NCBI RefSeq assembly: GCF_047718555.1
Contig: NZ_JBDNRK010000018.1
Location: 1 to 64,000, forward strand
Reading direction: 5' to 3'
Source of the DNA: Clostridium_I sp047718555
Lineage (GTDB): Bacteria; Bacillota; Clostridia; Clostridiales; Clostridiaceae
DNA length: 64,000 nt
Below are positions 8,201 to 17,562 of this stretch, one piece after another; within the stretch, counting starts at the first letter, position 1, and the number at the start of each line of letters is the position of its first letter. The translations under genes were made by a program, and so were the position numbers. A model generated the notes under the pieces. That model was not told the origin of the DNA, searched no databases, and saw only the letters and a list, made by a program, of their open reading frames with translations.

Positions 8201-10369
8201 ATGAAAGAAGCATTAAATGCATTACAGGAATACTATGGATATAAAGAATTTAGAAAATCTCAAAACTCTGTAATTGACAGCATATTGTGTGGGAAAGATA
8301 CTTTGGCTGTTATGCCAACAGGGGGAGGTAAATCCATTTGCTATCAGATACCAGCATTATTATTTGATGGAGTTACAATCGTAATATCTCCATTAATATC
8401 TCTTATGAAAGATCAAGTGGATAATATAAAAGATTTAGGTATAAGTGCAGAATATATAAATAGCTCTCTTAACTTTAAAGAAATCCAGTCAATTATTGAA
8501 AAGTTAAATAATAATGAAATAAAAATTCTTTATCTAGCACCAGAAAGATTGGAATCAGTTCAATTCTGTAACCTTATGCAAACACTAAATATATCTCAAG
8601 TTGCTGTAGATGAAGCACATTGTGTATCGCAATGGGGCCATGATTTTAGAACAAGCTATAGATATATAAGTAAATTTATAAAAACTCTTTCGAAAAGGCC
8701 TATAATAACTGCTTTTACTGCTACAGCTACTGAGGAAGTAAGAAAAGATATAATAAAGCTAATAGAGCTTAATAATCCTGGAGTTTTTATATCAGGTTTT
8801 GATAGAGAAAATTTAAAAATAAACATATTAAAAATAGCAGGTAGATTAAAATATGTATTAAATTATATAAAAGAAAACAGAGATCAATCTGGAATAATAT
8901 ATGCATCAACGAGAAAAGAAGTAGATAATATTTATGAAAATCTTATTGAAAATAACATATCTGCCTCTAGATATCATGCAGGATTATCCGATGTTGAAAG
9001 AAAACAAAATCAAGAAGACTTTGTATATGATAGAATTAATGTTATGGTAGCTACTAATGCCTTTGGTATGGGAATTGATAAGTCAAATGTGCGTTTTGTA
9101 ATACACTATAATATGCCTAAAAATATTGAAAGCTATTATCAGGAAATAGGGAGAGCTGGCCGTGATGGAGAAAAGAGTGAATGTATTTTATTGTTTTCCC
9201 CACAGGATATTATGACTCAAAAATATTTAATTGAAGTTGGAACTCAGCAGCCTGAAAGAAGAATAAATGATTATAAGAAACTTCAAACCATGATTGATTT
9301 TGTTCATCATAATGGATGTCTTAGAAAATACATTTTAAATTATTTTGGAGAAGATACTGATTATGAGGATTGTGGTAATTGCAGTAACTGTTTAACTGAA
9401 GGAGAATTAGTTGATAAAACTGTAGATGCGCAAAAAGTTTTATCCTGCATTTATAGAATGAAAAGAGATTTTGGAGTAAATACAATTGTAGATGTATTAA
9501 GAGGTTCTTCTCAAAAGAAAATATTGCAGTACAGATTTAATGAACTATCTACTTATGGATTAATGAAAAATTATTCTAAAAAGGATTTGTCAGAGTTTAT
9601 AAATACACTTATATCTCATGGATTTATAAATTTAAAAGAAGGGGAATTCCCTACAGTTATACTTAGTGAGCAATCTATGAAAGTTCTAAAAGGAGATGAA
9701 AAGGTAGTATTCAAAGAAGCTATTGCAGTTAAGAAAATATCTGAAGATAATGAACTTTTTGAAGCTTTGAGAAGTCTGCGTAAAGAAATAGCAGCAAGCG
9801 AGGGTGTACCACCATATTTTATTTTCCCAGACAGTACCTTAAAAGAAATGAGTTTAAGATATCCTTTAAATAAAGAGCATATATTTGATATATCTGGTGT
9901 AGGGCAAGTTAAATACGAAAAATATGGTAAAACTTTTTTAAATCTAATAAATGACTACGTAGAAAAAAACAATATTGAAGTTAAATGGACTGAAAGAGCA
10001 GAAACTAAAACTTTACACACAGCTCGGACTGTAACTAGAAACACAAGTAATAAGGAAAAAACTCATGATATAACTATTAATATGATAAAAGAAGGTAAGA
10101 GCATAAAAGAAATTGCTAAAGAAAGAGAACTTACTGTAACTACAGTACTTGGTCATATAGATAAGTATTTTAGAGAAGGTAATTCAGAAAAGTTTCAAAT
10201 TAATTTTGATGAGTTCTTTACAGAAGAACAGGAAAAAGAGATTATTTTAGCTGCTGACAAACTAGGTATAGATAGGCTTGCACCAATAAAAGCAGAAGTA
10301 TCAGATGGAATAAGCTATGATGCAATAAGAGCAGTTGTATTTAAAAATTATATATTAAATAAACTTTAA
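8201..10369 (+). CDS. recQ: ATP-dependent DNA helicase RecQ
   Basis: RecQ unwinds DNA 3'-5' during recombination and fork repair. The helicase core shows MPTGGGKSICYQ, DEAHCVSQWGHDF and the motif VI region QEIGRAGRDG. A zinc site follows (C-LRKYILNYFG...CGNCSNC), then a winged helix, an HRDC domain at about 510-590, and a C-terminal helix-turn-helix region (KSIKEIAKEREL). That arrangement is the long RecQ of Bacillota (722 aa). ATG 8201 is preceded by GAGGTG at 9 bases. A GTG at 8189 in frame lies inside that ribosome site and is less likely. Confidence 0.93.
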   Translation: MKEALNALQEYYGYKEFRKSQNSVIDSILCGKDTLAVMPTGGGKSICYQIPALLFDGVTIVISPLISLMKDQVDNIKDLGISAEYINSSLNFKEIQSIIEKLNNNEIKILYLAPERLESVQFCNLMQTLNISQVAVDEAHCVSQWGHDFRTSYRYISKFIKTLSKRPIITAFTATATEEVRKDIIKLIELNNPGVFISGFDRENLKINILKIAGRLKYVLNYIKENRDQSGIIYASTRKEVDNIYENLIENNISASRYHAGLSDVERKQNQEDFVYDRINVMVATNAFGMGIDKSNVRFVIHYNMPKNIESYYQEIGRAGRDGEKSECILLFSPQDIMTQKYLIEVGTQQPERRINDYKKLQTMIDFVHHNGCLRKYILNYFGEDTDYEDCGNCSNCLTEGELVDKTVDAQKVLSCIYRMKRDFGVNTIVDVLRGSSQKKILQYRFNELSTYGLMKNYSKKDLSEFINTLISHGFINLKEGEFPTVILSEQSMKVLKGDEKVVFKEAIAVKKISEDNELFEALRSLRKEIAASEGVPPYFIFPDSTLKEMSLRYPLNKEHIFDISGVGQVKYEKYGKTFLNLINDYVEKNNIEVKWTERAETKTLHTARTVTRNTSNKEKTHDITINMIKEGKSIKEIAKERELTVTTVLGHIDKYFREGNSEKFQINFDEFFTEEQEKEIILAADKLGIDRLAPIKAEVSDGISYDAIRAVVFKNYILNKL

Positions 10370-10461
10370 AGGTATCTTTATGGATAGATAATTTTAAAAA
10401 ACATTTTAAAAATAAAGTATAAAATTAATTGAGATTTAGAATTATAATATTGATTAATTTT

Positions 10462-10573
10462 ACTTAGTTGGAGTTTATATCTTACTAAGTTTAGATGAAT
10501 TATCTAGGGACGTATTTCTATTATATTTACTTTCAAAAGTTGGAAATAGTACATCAGCTAATCATGTGATAAA
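10462..10573 (+). repeat. IS605-end-like structured repeat
   Basis: The copy begins with an ACTTAGT/ACTAAGT hairpin, then TTTAGATGAATTATCTAGGGACGT, an internal stem region, and a decayed end CTAATCATGTGATAAA (CTAGTCATCGGATAAAG elsewhere). It stands immediately upstream of the 2H phosphoesterase gene. It reads as the reverse complement of the copies at 15268 and 60913. Confidence 0.5.
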
Positions 10574-10604
10574 TACTAAAAGCGAAAGGAAAGTGAACTC
10601 TTTA

Positions 10605-11132
10605 ATGCCATATGTTATAGTTACTACATTAAGTGGGGAAGCATTAAAATTTCATGATGAAATAACAACGAAAGTTTGTAATAAATTTAAAGTGAGAAGA
10701 ACTAAATTACCAGGGCATATTACCTTAAAAGCACCCTTTGACAGTGATAACATAGATGAACTAATAGATCTACTTGAAGTTTTTGCAAATAGAACTAAAA
10801 AAGCACCAATAAACATAGAGGGATATGGCAGTTTTAGAAATGATGTTATATTTATGAAAACAACATTTTCAAAAGAAGCAAAGAAAATTTATGACCAATT
10901 AGAACATCTACTTAAAACGCTAAATTGGCTCCAATGGAAGAAAAACGAAAGTGGTGAAAGAGTTTTTCATACAACCATCGTTTCCAAAAGAATAAAAGAT
11001 AAATTTGAAGAGATATGGAATTATGTAAATGATACTCAGTGCAATTTTAATATTTATTTTGATAATATATCAATTTATATATGGAAAGATAATACATGGG
11101 TATTATATAAGAAATTTTTACTTCAAGATTAG
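10605..11132 (+). CDS. 2'-5' RNA ligase / 2H phosphoesterase family protein
   Basis: The two HxT motifs that define 2H phosphoesterases are visible: GHITLKAPF with H38 and FHTTIVS with H122. Such proteins act on 2',3'-cyclic or 2'-5'-linked nucleotide ends or small cyclic phosphates. The substrate here is unknown. The 175-aa length is standard. ATG 10605 has AAAGGAAAG about 12 bases before it. The frame stays open to a GTG at 10566, but those codons belong to the upstream repeat, so I reject that start. Confidence 0.85.
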   Translation: MPYVIVTTLSGEALKFHDEITTKVCNKFKVRRTKLPGHITLKAPFDSDNIDELIDLLEVFANRTKKAPINIEGYGSFRNDVIFMKTTFSKEAKKIYDQLEHLLKTLNWLQWKKNESGERVFHTTIVSKRIKDKFEEIWNYVNDTQCNFNIYFDNISIYIWKDNTWVLYKKFLLQD

Positions 11133-11167
11133 AAATTTAAATTTTATTTTACAGTAAAAATTAATTT

Positions 11168-11177
11168 ATAAACAGAG
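11168..11177 (+). repeat. Partial copy of the ATAAACAGAG motif
   Basis: It shares the first ten bases with the 15-bp repeat at 2190-2204. It could be chance in an AT-rich spacer. Confidence 0.25.
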
Positions 11178-11261
11178 GAATTATTACATAAATGTCGAAT
11201 ATACATACAATGATTGGATTATTCCATAACCAGTTGCTGTTATAATTTATCTTTTAAAGAT

Positions 11262-11340
11262 ATGGATAAGGGCGTATGATCTTAGATAATTATTTAAACT
11301 TAATGGAAGTATGAATTTTCACTAAGTAAGAATCATTTAT
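11262..11340 (-). repeat. Degenerate IS605-end-like structured repeat
   Basis: It matches the right half of the copy at 60913-61090: GGATAA...TTAGATAATTATTTAAACTTAATGG, a hairpin with ACTTA/TAAGT arms, then AAGAATCATT. It ends about 10 bases before the ribosome site of the DUF1189 gene, as the 61 kb copy ends just before a small gene. Confidence 0.4.
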
Positions 11341-11359
11341 ATTTTAAAGGGGGATTTTT

Positions 11360-12169
11360 GTGGAAAATAATATTGAAAAAAAGAAATTAAATTTTTTTGA
11401 AAAATTGATAAGCAGTGTACAAGGAATAAAACATTATCAGGATGTTTTAAAAGAAACTGTTGGAAAATCTATTTTATATTTGTTATTAATAGCTTTACTT
11501 TTTGGATTTATTGGTGCTATAAGAGGGGCTGTTGATGTAAATAATGGGATATCTGAACTAATAAAAATATATAATACTAAATGGCCAAATTTTGAACTAA
11601 AGGATGGAGAATTAAATGTAGATGGCAATATGCCAATGATTTTATCTCAGGATAAGGATTACTATGTTGTCATAGATACAACAAACAGTACTAATCCTAA
11701 TGTCTTAGATTCCTATGACAAAGGTATTTTAATTTTAAAAGATAAAGCTATTGAAAAAAGAAATGAAGCGACAACTCAAACTATAGATTTCAAATCATTA
11801 CAGGGGATAACTCTTAATAAAAGTATTATAAATAATTATTTGCCTTTTATTAAACTCATTATACCATTTATTTTTATTGGAAACATACTCCGTTATTTTT
11901 TAGGAGGACTTATTAGCGCTCTATTTTTGGCTTTATTTGCACTTATAATTAATGCTGTACTTAAAACAAACTTAAAATATGGGCAATTATACAGCATAAG
12001 TATTTACGCATTAACTACTCCATTTATAATTGATGTGATTTTTGGTATTTTTAGTATTCAATATTTTAGCTACTATTGGTTATTCTATCATGCTATAGCT
12101 TTCGTTTACGTGGGCTTTGCCATATTTAAATTAAAAGATTCTAAGAATAGTACTGAGGTTAACTATTAA
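11360..12169 (+). CDS. DUF1189 family membrane protein
   Basis: This is a 269-aa integral membrane protein with one N-terminal TM segment (about 38-58), a ~100-residue soluble loop and three or four TM segments in the C-terminal half. The layout and sequence style fit DUF1189, whose role is not established; some relatives are linked to maltodextrin utilisation or envelope stress. The GTG start has AAAGGGGG 8 bases upstream. It is monocistronic. Confidence 0.75.
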   Translation: MENNIEKKKLNFFEKLISSVQGIKHYQDVLKETVGKSILYLLLIALLFGFIGAIRGAVDVNNGISELIKIYNTKWPNFELKDGELNVDGNMPMILSQDKDYYVVIDTTNSTNPNVLDSYDKGILILKDKAIEKRNEATTQTIDFKSLQGITLNKSIINNYLPFIKLIIPFIFIGNILRYFLGGLISALFLALFALIINAVLKTNLKYGQLYSISIYALTTPFIIDVIFGIFSIQYFSYYWLFYHAIAFVYVGFAIFKLKDSKNSTEVNY

Positions 12170-12293
12170 AATCTCAATATTATAATAAAAGTGAGAATCT
12201 TTTTAATAACAACATACTACTATTGTGTTTATTGTCTATGTTATGCTAATTACATAGACAAATATAGTTATTTTAATTGCCGAAAAATCCAAG

Positions 12294-12347
12294 AAGCACA
12301 TATTAATATTCTAATCAATTAAGTAATTAGAATATTAATATGTGCTT
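12294..12347. terminator. Bidirectional hairpin between DUF1189 and SulP genes
   Basis: A perfect 22-bp stem (AAGCACATATTAATATTCTAAT and its complement) with a 10-base loop lies between convergent genes. On the minus strand it is followed by a T-rich run (GGATTTTT). Confidence 0.75.
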
Positions 12348-12400
12348 TCTATATTGTCAAAATCTACTTAAGCCATTTATATTATATGACTGCATATGAT

Positions 12401-14056
12401 CTACGCTGACTGATACTCACTCAATATAAAATTGGCTCTTTCAATAGCTTCCTCCACTGTACCACAAAAGTTATTTTCTCCAATCATATCTACAAAACTA
12501 TATTTTTTAAGCATTTCCAGCGGCTGATTCTGAATTTTTAATATAATTAATTTTGTATGGTGTTTCTTGCATATATTGTACAGCATTTCAAAAGAATGAT
12601 AAGCTGTAGCATCCATAAAAGGCACTTTGCTCATCTTTATTACTAATACTTTAGTAGGTACTCCCATTTCTCTTATTGCAGATATAAATTTATTGGCAGC
12701 TCCAAAGAAAAAGGGTCCGCTGATTTCATAGATTGAAATATGCTCATGCAGTGTTACATTTTCTATAAATTCATTAGCATCTTTGTCACCATCATCATCT
12801 AATATATATTTGATTTCTGTAATTTCACCCATCTTTCTCATGAATAAGAAGGATGCAAGTACTACACCTACACCTATAGCAACAACCAAATCTAGAAAAA
12901 TAGTTAAGAAAAATGTAACTATAAACACTAGGGAATCACTTTTAGGAGATTTAAATATTGTTCTAAATGCTTCCCAATCTCCCATGTTATATGCAATCAT
13001 TACTAAAACAGATGCTAAAGAGGCCATAGGAATTAATTTAACATAGGGCATAAATAATAACATAATAATTAAAAGTACCAGGGCATGAATCATTCCTGCT
13101 GCTGGTGTCCTGCCGCCATTCTTAACATTTGCTGCAGTCCTTGCAATGGCTCCTGTAACTGGTATACCGCCAAAGATTGCTGAAAAAATATTAGCGAAAC
13201 CTTGAGCTATTAGCTCCATATTAGAACGATGTCTACCTCCAATCATTCCATCTGATACTACAGCTGACAATAAAGATTCAACAGAACCAAGAATGGCAAT
13301 TGTTAGAGCTGGAAGCATCAGTTCATTTATCATAGTAAAATTAACTTTTGGAAGACTAGGATGCGGAAGGGATGAGGAAAGGTTCCCAAATTGACTTCCG
13401 ATAGTTGTAACATTTAATTTTAAAATCATTGCAAGTATAGTTACTACTATTATGGCTATAAAAGTTCCGGGGATTTTTTTATTTATCCTTGGCCATAATA
13501 TAATTATTCCAAGAGTTAAAATGGATATAAATAAACTCTGAAAATTAATTGTATGAAAATTATTAAAATATGATATCAATTTTTCTACAAAATGTGAAGG
13601 TACAGTTTTCATCTGCAAACCAAAGAAATCTTTTACTTCCGTAGATAGAAGAACTACTGCTATACCGCTTGTAAATCCTGTAGTTATTGAAGAAGGAATA
13701 TATTTTATTAAACTTCCAAATTTCAATAATCCCATTATAACAAGAAAAATTCCTGCCATTATAGTTGATACGAACAAACCTTCTATTCCAAACTTTTGTA
13801 TTATTCCATATACAATAACTACAAAAGCTGCTGTGGGACCTCCAATTTGAACTCTGCTTCCACCAAGTAAGGATACAATAAACCCTCCAATAATTGCTGT
13901 GTATAAACCTTTTTCTGGTGAAACCCCAGATGCAATTGCCAAAGCAATGGAGAGTGGCAGTGCAATAATTGCAACTATGATACCTGAGATAAAATCTTTT
14001 ACGAATTGTTCTTTAGTGTAATTTTTTAAGCATGTAATTGACTTTGGAATTAACAA
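12401..14056 (-). CDS. SulP family anion transporter with STAS domain
   Basis: This is a membrane transporter of the SLC26/SulP family (sulfate, bicarbonate or other anions). About a dozen hydrophobic segments cover residues 20-420, including GVSPEKGLYTAIIGG and the conserved GGIPVTGAIARTAANVKNGGRTP. A cytosolic STAS domain of about 435-540 follows (KVLVIKMSKVPFMDATAYHSFE). The start is TTG 14056 with AGGAGTGATAAC upstream. No sulfur genes are adjacent, so the substrate is open. The divergent neighbour is a MarR-type regulator 190 bases away, a possible controller. Confidence 0.88.
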   Translation of the reverse strand: MLIPKSITCLKNYTKEQFVKDFISGIIVAIIALPLSIALAIASGVSPEKGLYTAIIGGFIVSLLGGSRVQIGGPTAAFVVIVYGIIQKFGIEGLFVSTIMAGIFLVIMGLLKFGSLIKYIPSSITTGFTSGIAVVLLSTEVKDFFGLQMKTVPSHFVEKLISYFNNFHTINFQSLFISILTLGIIILWPRINKKIPGTFIAIIVVTILAMILKLNVTTIGSQFGNLSSSLPHPSLPKVNFTMINELMLPALTIAILGSVESLLSAVVSDGMIGGRHRSNMELIAQGFANIFSAIFGGIPVTGAIARTAANVKNGGRTPAAGMIHALVLLIIMLLFMPYVKLIPMASLASVLVMIAYNMGDWEAFRTIFKSPKSDSLVFIVTFFLTIFLDLVVAIGVGVVLASFLFMRKMGEITEIKYILDDDGDKDANEFIENVTLHEHISIYEISGPFFFGAANKFISAIREMGVPTKVLVIKMSKVPFMDATAYHSFEMLYNICKKHHTKLIILKIQNQPLEMLKKYSFVDMIGENNFCGTVEEAIERANFILSEYQSA

Positions 14057-14265
14057 GTTATCACTCCTATAACATTTTTATATTTAGTTAGCATTCGAAT
14101 GTTGAAATTTAATACATAGATAATAATATCTTATTTTATACATATAAACAACAAGATTCGATTAATTAAAACAAATTTGATTTACTATTTGAGATTATGC
14201 TAAAATTATACATGCATATTTCTTTAAATATATAGGACACTTGCTTTATGTGGAAGGATACAATT

Positions 14266-15324
14266 ATGGATCTAAAAAATAAATTATTTGATATTCATGA
14301 ATTTTATAACTTATCAAGATACTTATTTTTGAATATAGAATGTAACTATAATAATTTTGTTAAAAAAACAACTATTACATTACCCCAACTAAGAGTACTA
14401 TGGATTATAAAAATATTTCAAGGCATTTCTCTTGGAGAAATTGCAAAAATAGGGTGTTGGTCTCCACCTACAGTAACAAAAATAATTAAACTTTTAATGG
14501 AGAAAAATTTAGTTGTACGTGAAGAGACTATAAATAAGAAATTATACAGTCTAAATCTCACTGAAGCTGGACATAATCTAATTAAATTAAACAGAATGAA
14601 GAAACATGATAAAGCTGCATTAATACAATTGCTTTCAGCAGTTAATGAAGAGGATTTGAATTTTACTATAGAAATTTTAAAATCAATAACTGTATATTCA
14701 AATAATTCTTTTCTATTTGAATATATAGATAAATTAAATGAATTAGGATTAAAAATTGACTTTAGCGATTTTAATTCTGAAGAAAAATTTATGCTTCAAA
14801 AACTTGTTCTCTTTTATAATCTTTTAAGAACTTTTATTTTAACCCTTGTAAACAATCATAGGAAATTACTTTCAGTCTTTAAACTTACATATCCTCAGCT
14901 TAGAGCTTTATGGATTATTGATGCTTTTCCAGGTATTACTTCAGTTAGATTGAGTAAACTTGCTTATTTAGCTCCCTCTACTGTTAATGTTATAGTAAAG
15001 AAACTCTATGAAAAAAATTTAATATATAAGGAAAAATCTGAATTAAAGAATTCACTCTTTTTATATACTTCAGAAAGTGGAGAAAAACTACTTGTTAAAG
15101 AATTCGATGTAAATCAAAAAAGTTTTTTAATATATAAAGATCTAGAATTTTTATCAAGAAATGAATTACTGAAGTTGAATCAATTCATGTTGAAATTAAA
15201 CTTAGTACTTAAAAATGATTTTGTGGAAAAATACATTGAAAGAACTTTTACAGTAATAGAGAAAAGACTTTATCCGATGACTAGCATCCGTAATACTCCC
15301 AATTTCTATGAAAGTGGGAGATAA
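14266..15324 (+). CDS. Tandem MarR-type winged-helix regulator with element-derived C-terminus
   Basis: The protein holds two MarR-like winged-helix domains in one chain: LPQLRVLWIIKIFQGIS...TVTKIIKLLMEKNLV (about 37-85) and TYPQLRALWIIDAFPGIT...TVNVIVKKLYEKNLI (about 205-255). They are visibly homologous, so this is an internal duplication giving an intramolecular dimer. ATG 14266 has GGAAGGA at 7 bases; ATG 14248 lacks a ribosome site. The last ~18 codons and the stop lie inside a structured repeat at 15268-15346, so the native end has been replaced. The target is unknown; divergent sulP is a candidate. Confidence 0.75.
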   Translation: MDLKNKLFDIHEFYNLSRYLFLNIECNYNNFVKKTTITLPQLRVLWIIKIFQGISLGEIAKIGCWSPPTVTKIIKLLMEKNLVVREETINKKLYSLNLTEAGHNLIKLNRMKKHDKAALIQLLSAVNEEDLNFTIEILKSITVYSNNSFLFEYIDKLNELGLKIDFSDFNSEEKFMLQKLVLFYNLLRTFILTLVNNHRKLLSVFKLTYPQLRALWIIDAFPGITSVRLSKLAYLAPSTVNVIVKKLYEKNLIYKEKSELKNSLFLYTSESGEKLLVKEFDVNQKSFLIYKDLEFLSRNELLKLNQFMLKLNLVLKNDFVEKYIERTFTVIEKRLYPMTSIRNTPNFYESGR

Positions 15325-15346
15325 CGGCTGCTACGTCCCTGGATAA
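15268..15346 (-). repeat. IS605-end-like structured repeat at 3' end of MarR gene
   Basis: CTTTATCCGATGACTAG starts the copy and CGTCCCTGGATAA ends it. TTATCC and GGATAA can pair as an outer stem. Inside are CCGT/ACGG and ACTCCCA/TGGGAG pairings. It matches both ends of the longer copy at 60913-61090. Drawn on the minus strand it resembles the right-end RNA region of TnpB-type elements (inference). Confidence 0.55.
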
Positions 15347-15505
15347 CGATTTACTAGAATTTCTAATCAATTATAAGTATTAACAGCAAAGTAATGAACA
15401 ATATTTGAAAAATACTCAGTAGATAACTGAAAGATATAATCTAATTTTAAGACAACAGCGAAGTTATTCCTTTACTGTTATTTTTTTCATAGCAGCTAAT
15501 TAAAA

Positions 15506-16237
15506 TTATCTTGGTTCAATTTTCTTTCCCTTATCTTTTAAATAGTTAAGCAGTTCTGTTTTGCTTCTATTTATAATAAGTTTTTCAGGCATATTAATAT
15601 CATCTAGTATTTTTAATGCAGCATCAAAATTACCAATATGAAAACAGGAGTGAGCGTCGCTGTTTAATATTATTCTTACGCCATTTTCTTTACATAGGCG
15701 GGCTATTTTTGAACAGGTTTTGTCACTGCCAATTCTTGATCTAATAAAAGAACTATTATTTATTTCAATAAGTATATTCTTTTCTTTTGCCTTTTTAACT
15801 AATGCCTCTGCATGAATTGGAAAAGCAGGATTACCAGAATGACCTATAATGTGTACGTTAGGATTATCCATAGCCTTTAAAAAAGCAGTAGTATTTAAAT
15901 CAGGATTATCATTTGGCTTCATTACTGGATCATGAATGCTAGCTATCATAATATCAATCTGTTCCTGTCTATGCAGCGGTAAATCTATATTCCCTTCATA
16001 ATCAACAATGTTAGCTTCACAGCCATAAAGCATAGTAACACCATAAATTTCTCTTGGCAAAGATTTAAAATTACCAAAATACCACTCATGAGGTGCATCA
16101 GGCATATTAGGAGCATGATCTGTAGTACCTAAAACTTCAAGGCCTATTTCACTGGCATATTTTGCATTTTCCAATAAAGTAGTATAGGCATGACCACTTG
16201 CTACAGTATGTGTGTGTATATCAATAGGATATTTCAT
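15506..16237 (-). CDS. PHP-domain phosphoesterase (YcdX-like)
   Basis: This is a metal-dependent hydrolase of the PHP superfamily with the N-terminal DIHTHT (H8, H10), TTDHA, IGHSGN and C-terminal NSDAH motifs that bind a trinuclear metal site. YcdX-like members dephosphorylate small phosphate esters; the physiological substrate is uncertain. ATG 16237 follows AAGGAAGGAAG at 6 bases, while the in-frame upstream codon at 16258 lies before the ribosome site. Length is 243 aa. It is a single gene. Confidence 0.85.
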   Translation of the reverse strand: MKYPIDIHTHTVASGHAYTTLLENAKYASEIGLEVLGTTDHAPNMPDAPHEWYFGNFKSLPREIYGVTMLYGCEANIVDYEGNIDLPLHRQEQIDIMIASIHDPVMKPNDNPDLNTTAFLKAMDNPNVHIIGHSGNPAFPIHAEALVKKAKEKNILIEINNSSFIRSRIGSDKTCSKIARLCKENGVRIILNSDAHSCFHIGNFDAALKILDDINMPEKLIINRSKTELLNYLKDKGKKIEPR

Positions 16238-16779
16238 AAATTGCTTCCTTCCTTTCAATTCCTAAAATATGTTTTAACTTAAAAACCTAAATTTTTATTG
16301 AATTCATTAAGTTTCCACTTTAAATTATAACTTAAAAATTATTTGTTTGCATGTATTTAAGGTTAATAATTTTATTAAGTGTAAAATTTTTAATAATAAC
16401 CATGCTGTTAAATATAATATAGTGGAATAATAGATCTCAAATACATTTAGAAACTTATCTGGATTGTTTACAAAAAATTATCATAATTTAAAGCATTTAT
16501 GGTCTATTTGTTGAATAATTGCTATAATAGGGATAATGAGGTAGAAATGATTAGGATAGTATTCTCATATAGTGATGCGTGTAATGTCTAAAATAGGACA
16601 TGTTGTAGTTAAATAATTAGGCTAATAATGTGAATCTTGATATTTAAGTATTTTATTAATGATTAAATTTAAAATAGGTATTACGTATTTTAATATAGTA
16701 TGGAACAGTAAAAAAATGCGAAGTAAAGATTATTTAAATAATACACAGACAAATAGTAATTTTAGAGGGGGGATTTCAA
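16238..16779. other. Intergenic region before the accessory strip
   Basis: No supported gene lies here. Bases about 16617-16650 contain GGCTAATAATGTGAA...TTGATATT, also found near 19288, so the flank belongs to the same repeat family as the 19.1 and 24.2 kb direct repeats. The remainder is AT-rich. Confidence 0.4.
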
Positions 16780-16863
16780 GTGAATATTGCCATTTGGATT
16801 GCTATAGGTGTTGCTCTTTTTTGCTCTTTAGGTGCTATCAATAAAAAAGATAAGAAGAAATAA
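16780..16863 (+). CDS. Small single-pass membrane peptide (27 aa)
   Basis: GTG 16780 follows a strong GAGGGGGGA ribosome site at 6 bases. The product is about 18 hydrophobic residues (NIAIWIAIGVALFCSLGA) followed by a basic tail INKKDKKK. That pattern suits a small membrane protein. I know no family for it. A cassette repeat starts at its stop codon. Confidence 0.5.
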   Translation: MNIAIWIAIGVALFCSLGAINKKDKKK

Positions 16864-16900
16864 ATTCCAATTTTAGGCTGGGTAATAAAATAGAAATTTG
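16862..16900 (+). repeat. Cassette repeat A
   Basis: It begins AAATTCCAATTT and ends AAATAGAAATTTG. It overlaps the stop of the 27-aa gene and ends just before the ribosome site of the next gene. Confidence 0.55.
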
Positions 16901-16914
16901 AAAAGGAGATTAAA

Positions 16915-17436
16915 ATGGTTTTATTAGTAGTTGATACACAAAAGTTAATAACAAATGAAAAATTATATGAATTTGATATGTTTGTATCTAATGTTAAAGA
17001 AATAATACATGAGGCTAGAGCAAATAATATTGAAGTAGTATATGTACGTCACGATGATGGAATAGGAAATGAATTAACAAAAGGAACTGATGGCTTTGAA
17101 ATATATGAAAAGTTTCAACCAATAAATGATGAAAAAATATTTGATAAAAAGGTTAATAGTGCTTTTAAAGGGACAGGATTATTAGAATATTTAATAGATA
17201 AGGGTGAAAAAGATATAATCATTGTAGGGCTTCAAACAGATTATTGTATTGATGCTACTATAAAATGTGGATTTGAACATGGATTTAATATTATAGTTCC
17301 AGCATATGCAAATACAACAGTTAATAATAAATTTATGTCATCAGAACAAAGTTATCAATATTACAATGAATTTATGTGGAATGGCAGATATGCAGAATGT
17401 ATTGCATTAGATGAAACAATTAAAAGAATGAAATAG
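16915..17436 (+). CDS. Isochorismatase-family cysteine hydrolase
   Basis: This is an amidase/hydrolase fold of the nicotinamidase-isochorismatase superfamily. The catalytic triad is visible: D7 in VVDTQ, a mid-protein Lys in DKKVNSAF, and Cys111 in GLQTDYCIDAT. At 173 aa it is a stand-alone domain. Superfamily members cleave amides such as nicotinamide or carbamoyl groups; the substrate here is unknown. The ribosome site AAAAGGAG lies 6-7 bases before the ATG. It is the first of four small enzymes separated by the same repeat. Confidence 0.85.
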   Translation: MVLLVVDTQKLITNEKLYEFDMFVSNVKEIIHEARANNIEVVYVRHDDGIGNELTKGTDGFEIYEKFQPINDEKIFDKKVNSAFKGTGLLEYLIDKGEKDIIIVGLQTDYCIDATIKCGFEHGFNIIVPAYANTTVNNKFMSSEQSYQYYNEFMWNGRYAECIALDETIKRMK

Positions 17437-17438
17437 CT

Positions 17439-17469
17439 AAATTCCAATTTGAGAATAAATAGTAATTTA
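17439..17469 (+). repeat. Cassette repeat B
   Basis: AAATTCCAATTTGAG...AATAAATAGTAATTT starts three bases after the isochorismatase stop. It lacks about 8 central bases relative to copies A and D. Confidence 0.5.
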
Positions 17470-17562
17470 ACAATTTTAAAAAATGCTTTGATTTCTATTT
17501 TAAATGGTAGTAATCTTGTAATGAACAAGTTATTTATTGCTTAAAGGAGGAAAATAAAGCAA

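Noticed and set aside
12783..13046. 87-aa plus-strand frame inside sulP
   Set aside because: It is antisense to the transporter's membrane segments and has no initiation signal.
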